Assembly (NCBI RefSeq): GCF_009764265.1 | Contig: NZ_RWIR01000089.1 | Coordinates: forward strand, 1-64,000 | Length of the DNA: 64,000 nucleotides | Source: Pseudomonas sp. PB101 | GTDB lineage: Bacteria > Pseudomonadota > Gammaproteobacteria > Pseudomonadales > Pseudomonadaceae | Direction: 5' to 3' | In this document: positions 63,658 to 64,000 of the stretch, piece after piece | Layout of the letters: each line of letters starts with the position of its first letter | How positions within the stretch are numbered: the stretch's first letter is position 1 | Notes under the pieces: model-generated | Databases searched by the model: none | What the model was told of the DNA's origin: nothing | What the model saw: the letters and a program-made list of their open reading frames with translations, nothing else | Made by a program: the position numbers and the translations under genes

Positions 63658-64000
63658 GGCAGGCGCCCCAGACTGATGCGTTGGTGACCGCCCAGATCGG
63701 TGCGGCTGTGGACTTCTTCAAACCCGCGGCTCAGCAGCAGATCGCGAACCGCCTCGGCCTGATCATAACCATGCTCGAGCATCAGCCAGCCGCCGGCGTC
63801 AAGATGCTCCGGCGCCTGGGCGACGATCAAACGCAGATCGTCGAGCCCGTCGATACCCGCCACCAAAGCGCTGGCCGGTTCGAAGCGCACATCGCCCTCG
63901 ACCAGATGCGGATCAGCCGCTGCGATATAGGGCGGATTGCTGATGATCAGTTGAAAACGCTGACCTTCCAGGGCGCTGAACCAATGACTGCTCAGTACCT
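63651..64000 (-). CDS. prmC: Peptide chain release factor glutamine methyltransferase PrmC (3' part)
   Basis: This methylates the GGQ glutamine of release factors 1 and 2. Only the C-terminal 115 codons or so are in the window, and the gene runs past position 64000. The SAM-enzyme motif SNPPYIAA (near 63919-63942) is visible, followed by [20 protein letters not shown], as in PrmC/HemK. Its stop overlaps the moeB start. Downstream genes in the operon are moeB and murI. Confidence 0.93.
   Translation of the reverse strand, partial: VLSSHWFSALEGQRFQLIISNPPYIAAADPHLVEGDVRFEPASALVAGIDGLDDLRLIVAQAPEHLDAGGWLMLEHGYDQAEAVRDLLLSRGFEEVHSRTDLGGHQRISLGRLPC

Overview
This window reads as chromosomal DNA of a fluorescent-group Pseudomonas. 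The evidence is dense coding with GC-rich third positions, many REP/REPIN palindromes of the 'GGAGCGAGC..GCTCGC' and 'GGAGCCGGC..GCCGGC' types, and gene blocks in the order known from P. aeruginosa and P. putida: sspB-sspA-petCBA-rpsI-rplM, zapE-trpS-zapG, and mqo-PA4642-hpt-upp-uraA-hemH-phrB-pagL-murI-moeB-prmC. No tRNA, rRNA, prophage, insertion sequence or CRISPR array was seen.

Layout. 1-12.6 kb is core: the ClpXP adaptor and stringent protein pair, the cytochrome bc1 complex, ribosomal proteins S9/L13, an aldo/keto reductase, an acyl-CoA dehydrogenase divergent from a GlxA-type AraC regulator, ZapE, TrpS, a small hydrolase and ZapG. 12.8-25.5 kb is a complete-looking ectoine import and catabolism cluster. 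On the minus strand lie enuR, eutB, eutC, doeA, doeB, doeX, doeC and doeD. On the plus strand, divergent, lie ehuB, ehuC, ehuD and ehuA. There are no ectABC synthesis genes, so ectoine is probably food here. eutA is absent. A CTAG-centred palindrome occurs in both the enuR/ehuB and the eutB upstream regions and is proposed as the EnuR operator. 25.5-35.4 kb holds an OmpA lipoprotein, a metallo-beta-lactamase-fold hydrolase, and a set made of a MalT-like regulator, DUF1329, DUF1302 and a fatty acyl-CoA ligase.

35.5-46.9 kb is mixed housekeeping: a LysE exporter, a 2-hydroxyacid dehydrogenase, RsmC, a GDT1-type manganese exporter under a yybP-ykoY manganese riboswitch, an M48 lipoprotein peptidase, a chemoreceptor, an SRAP-family protein with altered active-site positions, small zinc-ribbon and DUF2007 proteins, an acyltransferase, and a small gene interrupted by an in-frame TGA. 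46.9-53.4 kb is the mqo to uraA block.

53.4-61.1 kb is a probable light-response region: hemH and a TIGR01777 protein face away from an FAD oxidoreductase, then DUF523/DUF1722, a class II LitR/PplR-like MerR regulator, photolyase, a 36-aa ORF and an SDR. Two exact copies and one near copy of T(G/A)TACA-N12-TGTACA lie upstream of these genes. The 3' end of the photolyase operon looks eroded: the SDR has F/R in place of the catalytic Y/K, and the next gene is cut after about eight codons. The window ends in pagL, murI, moeB and the 3' part of prmC.
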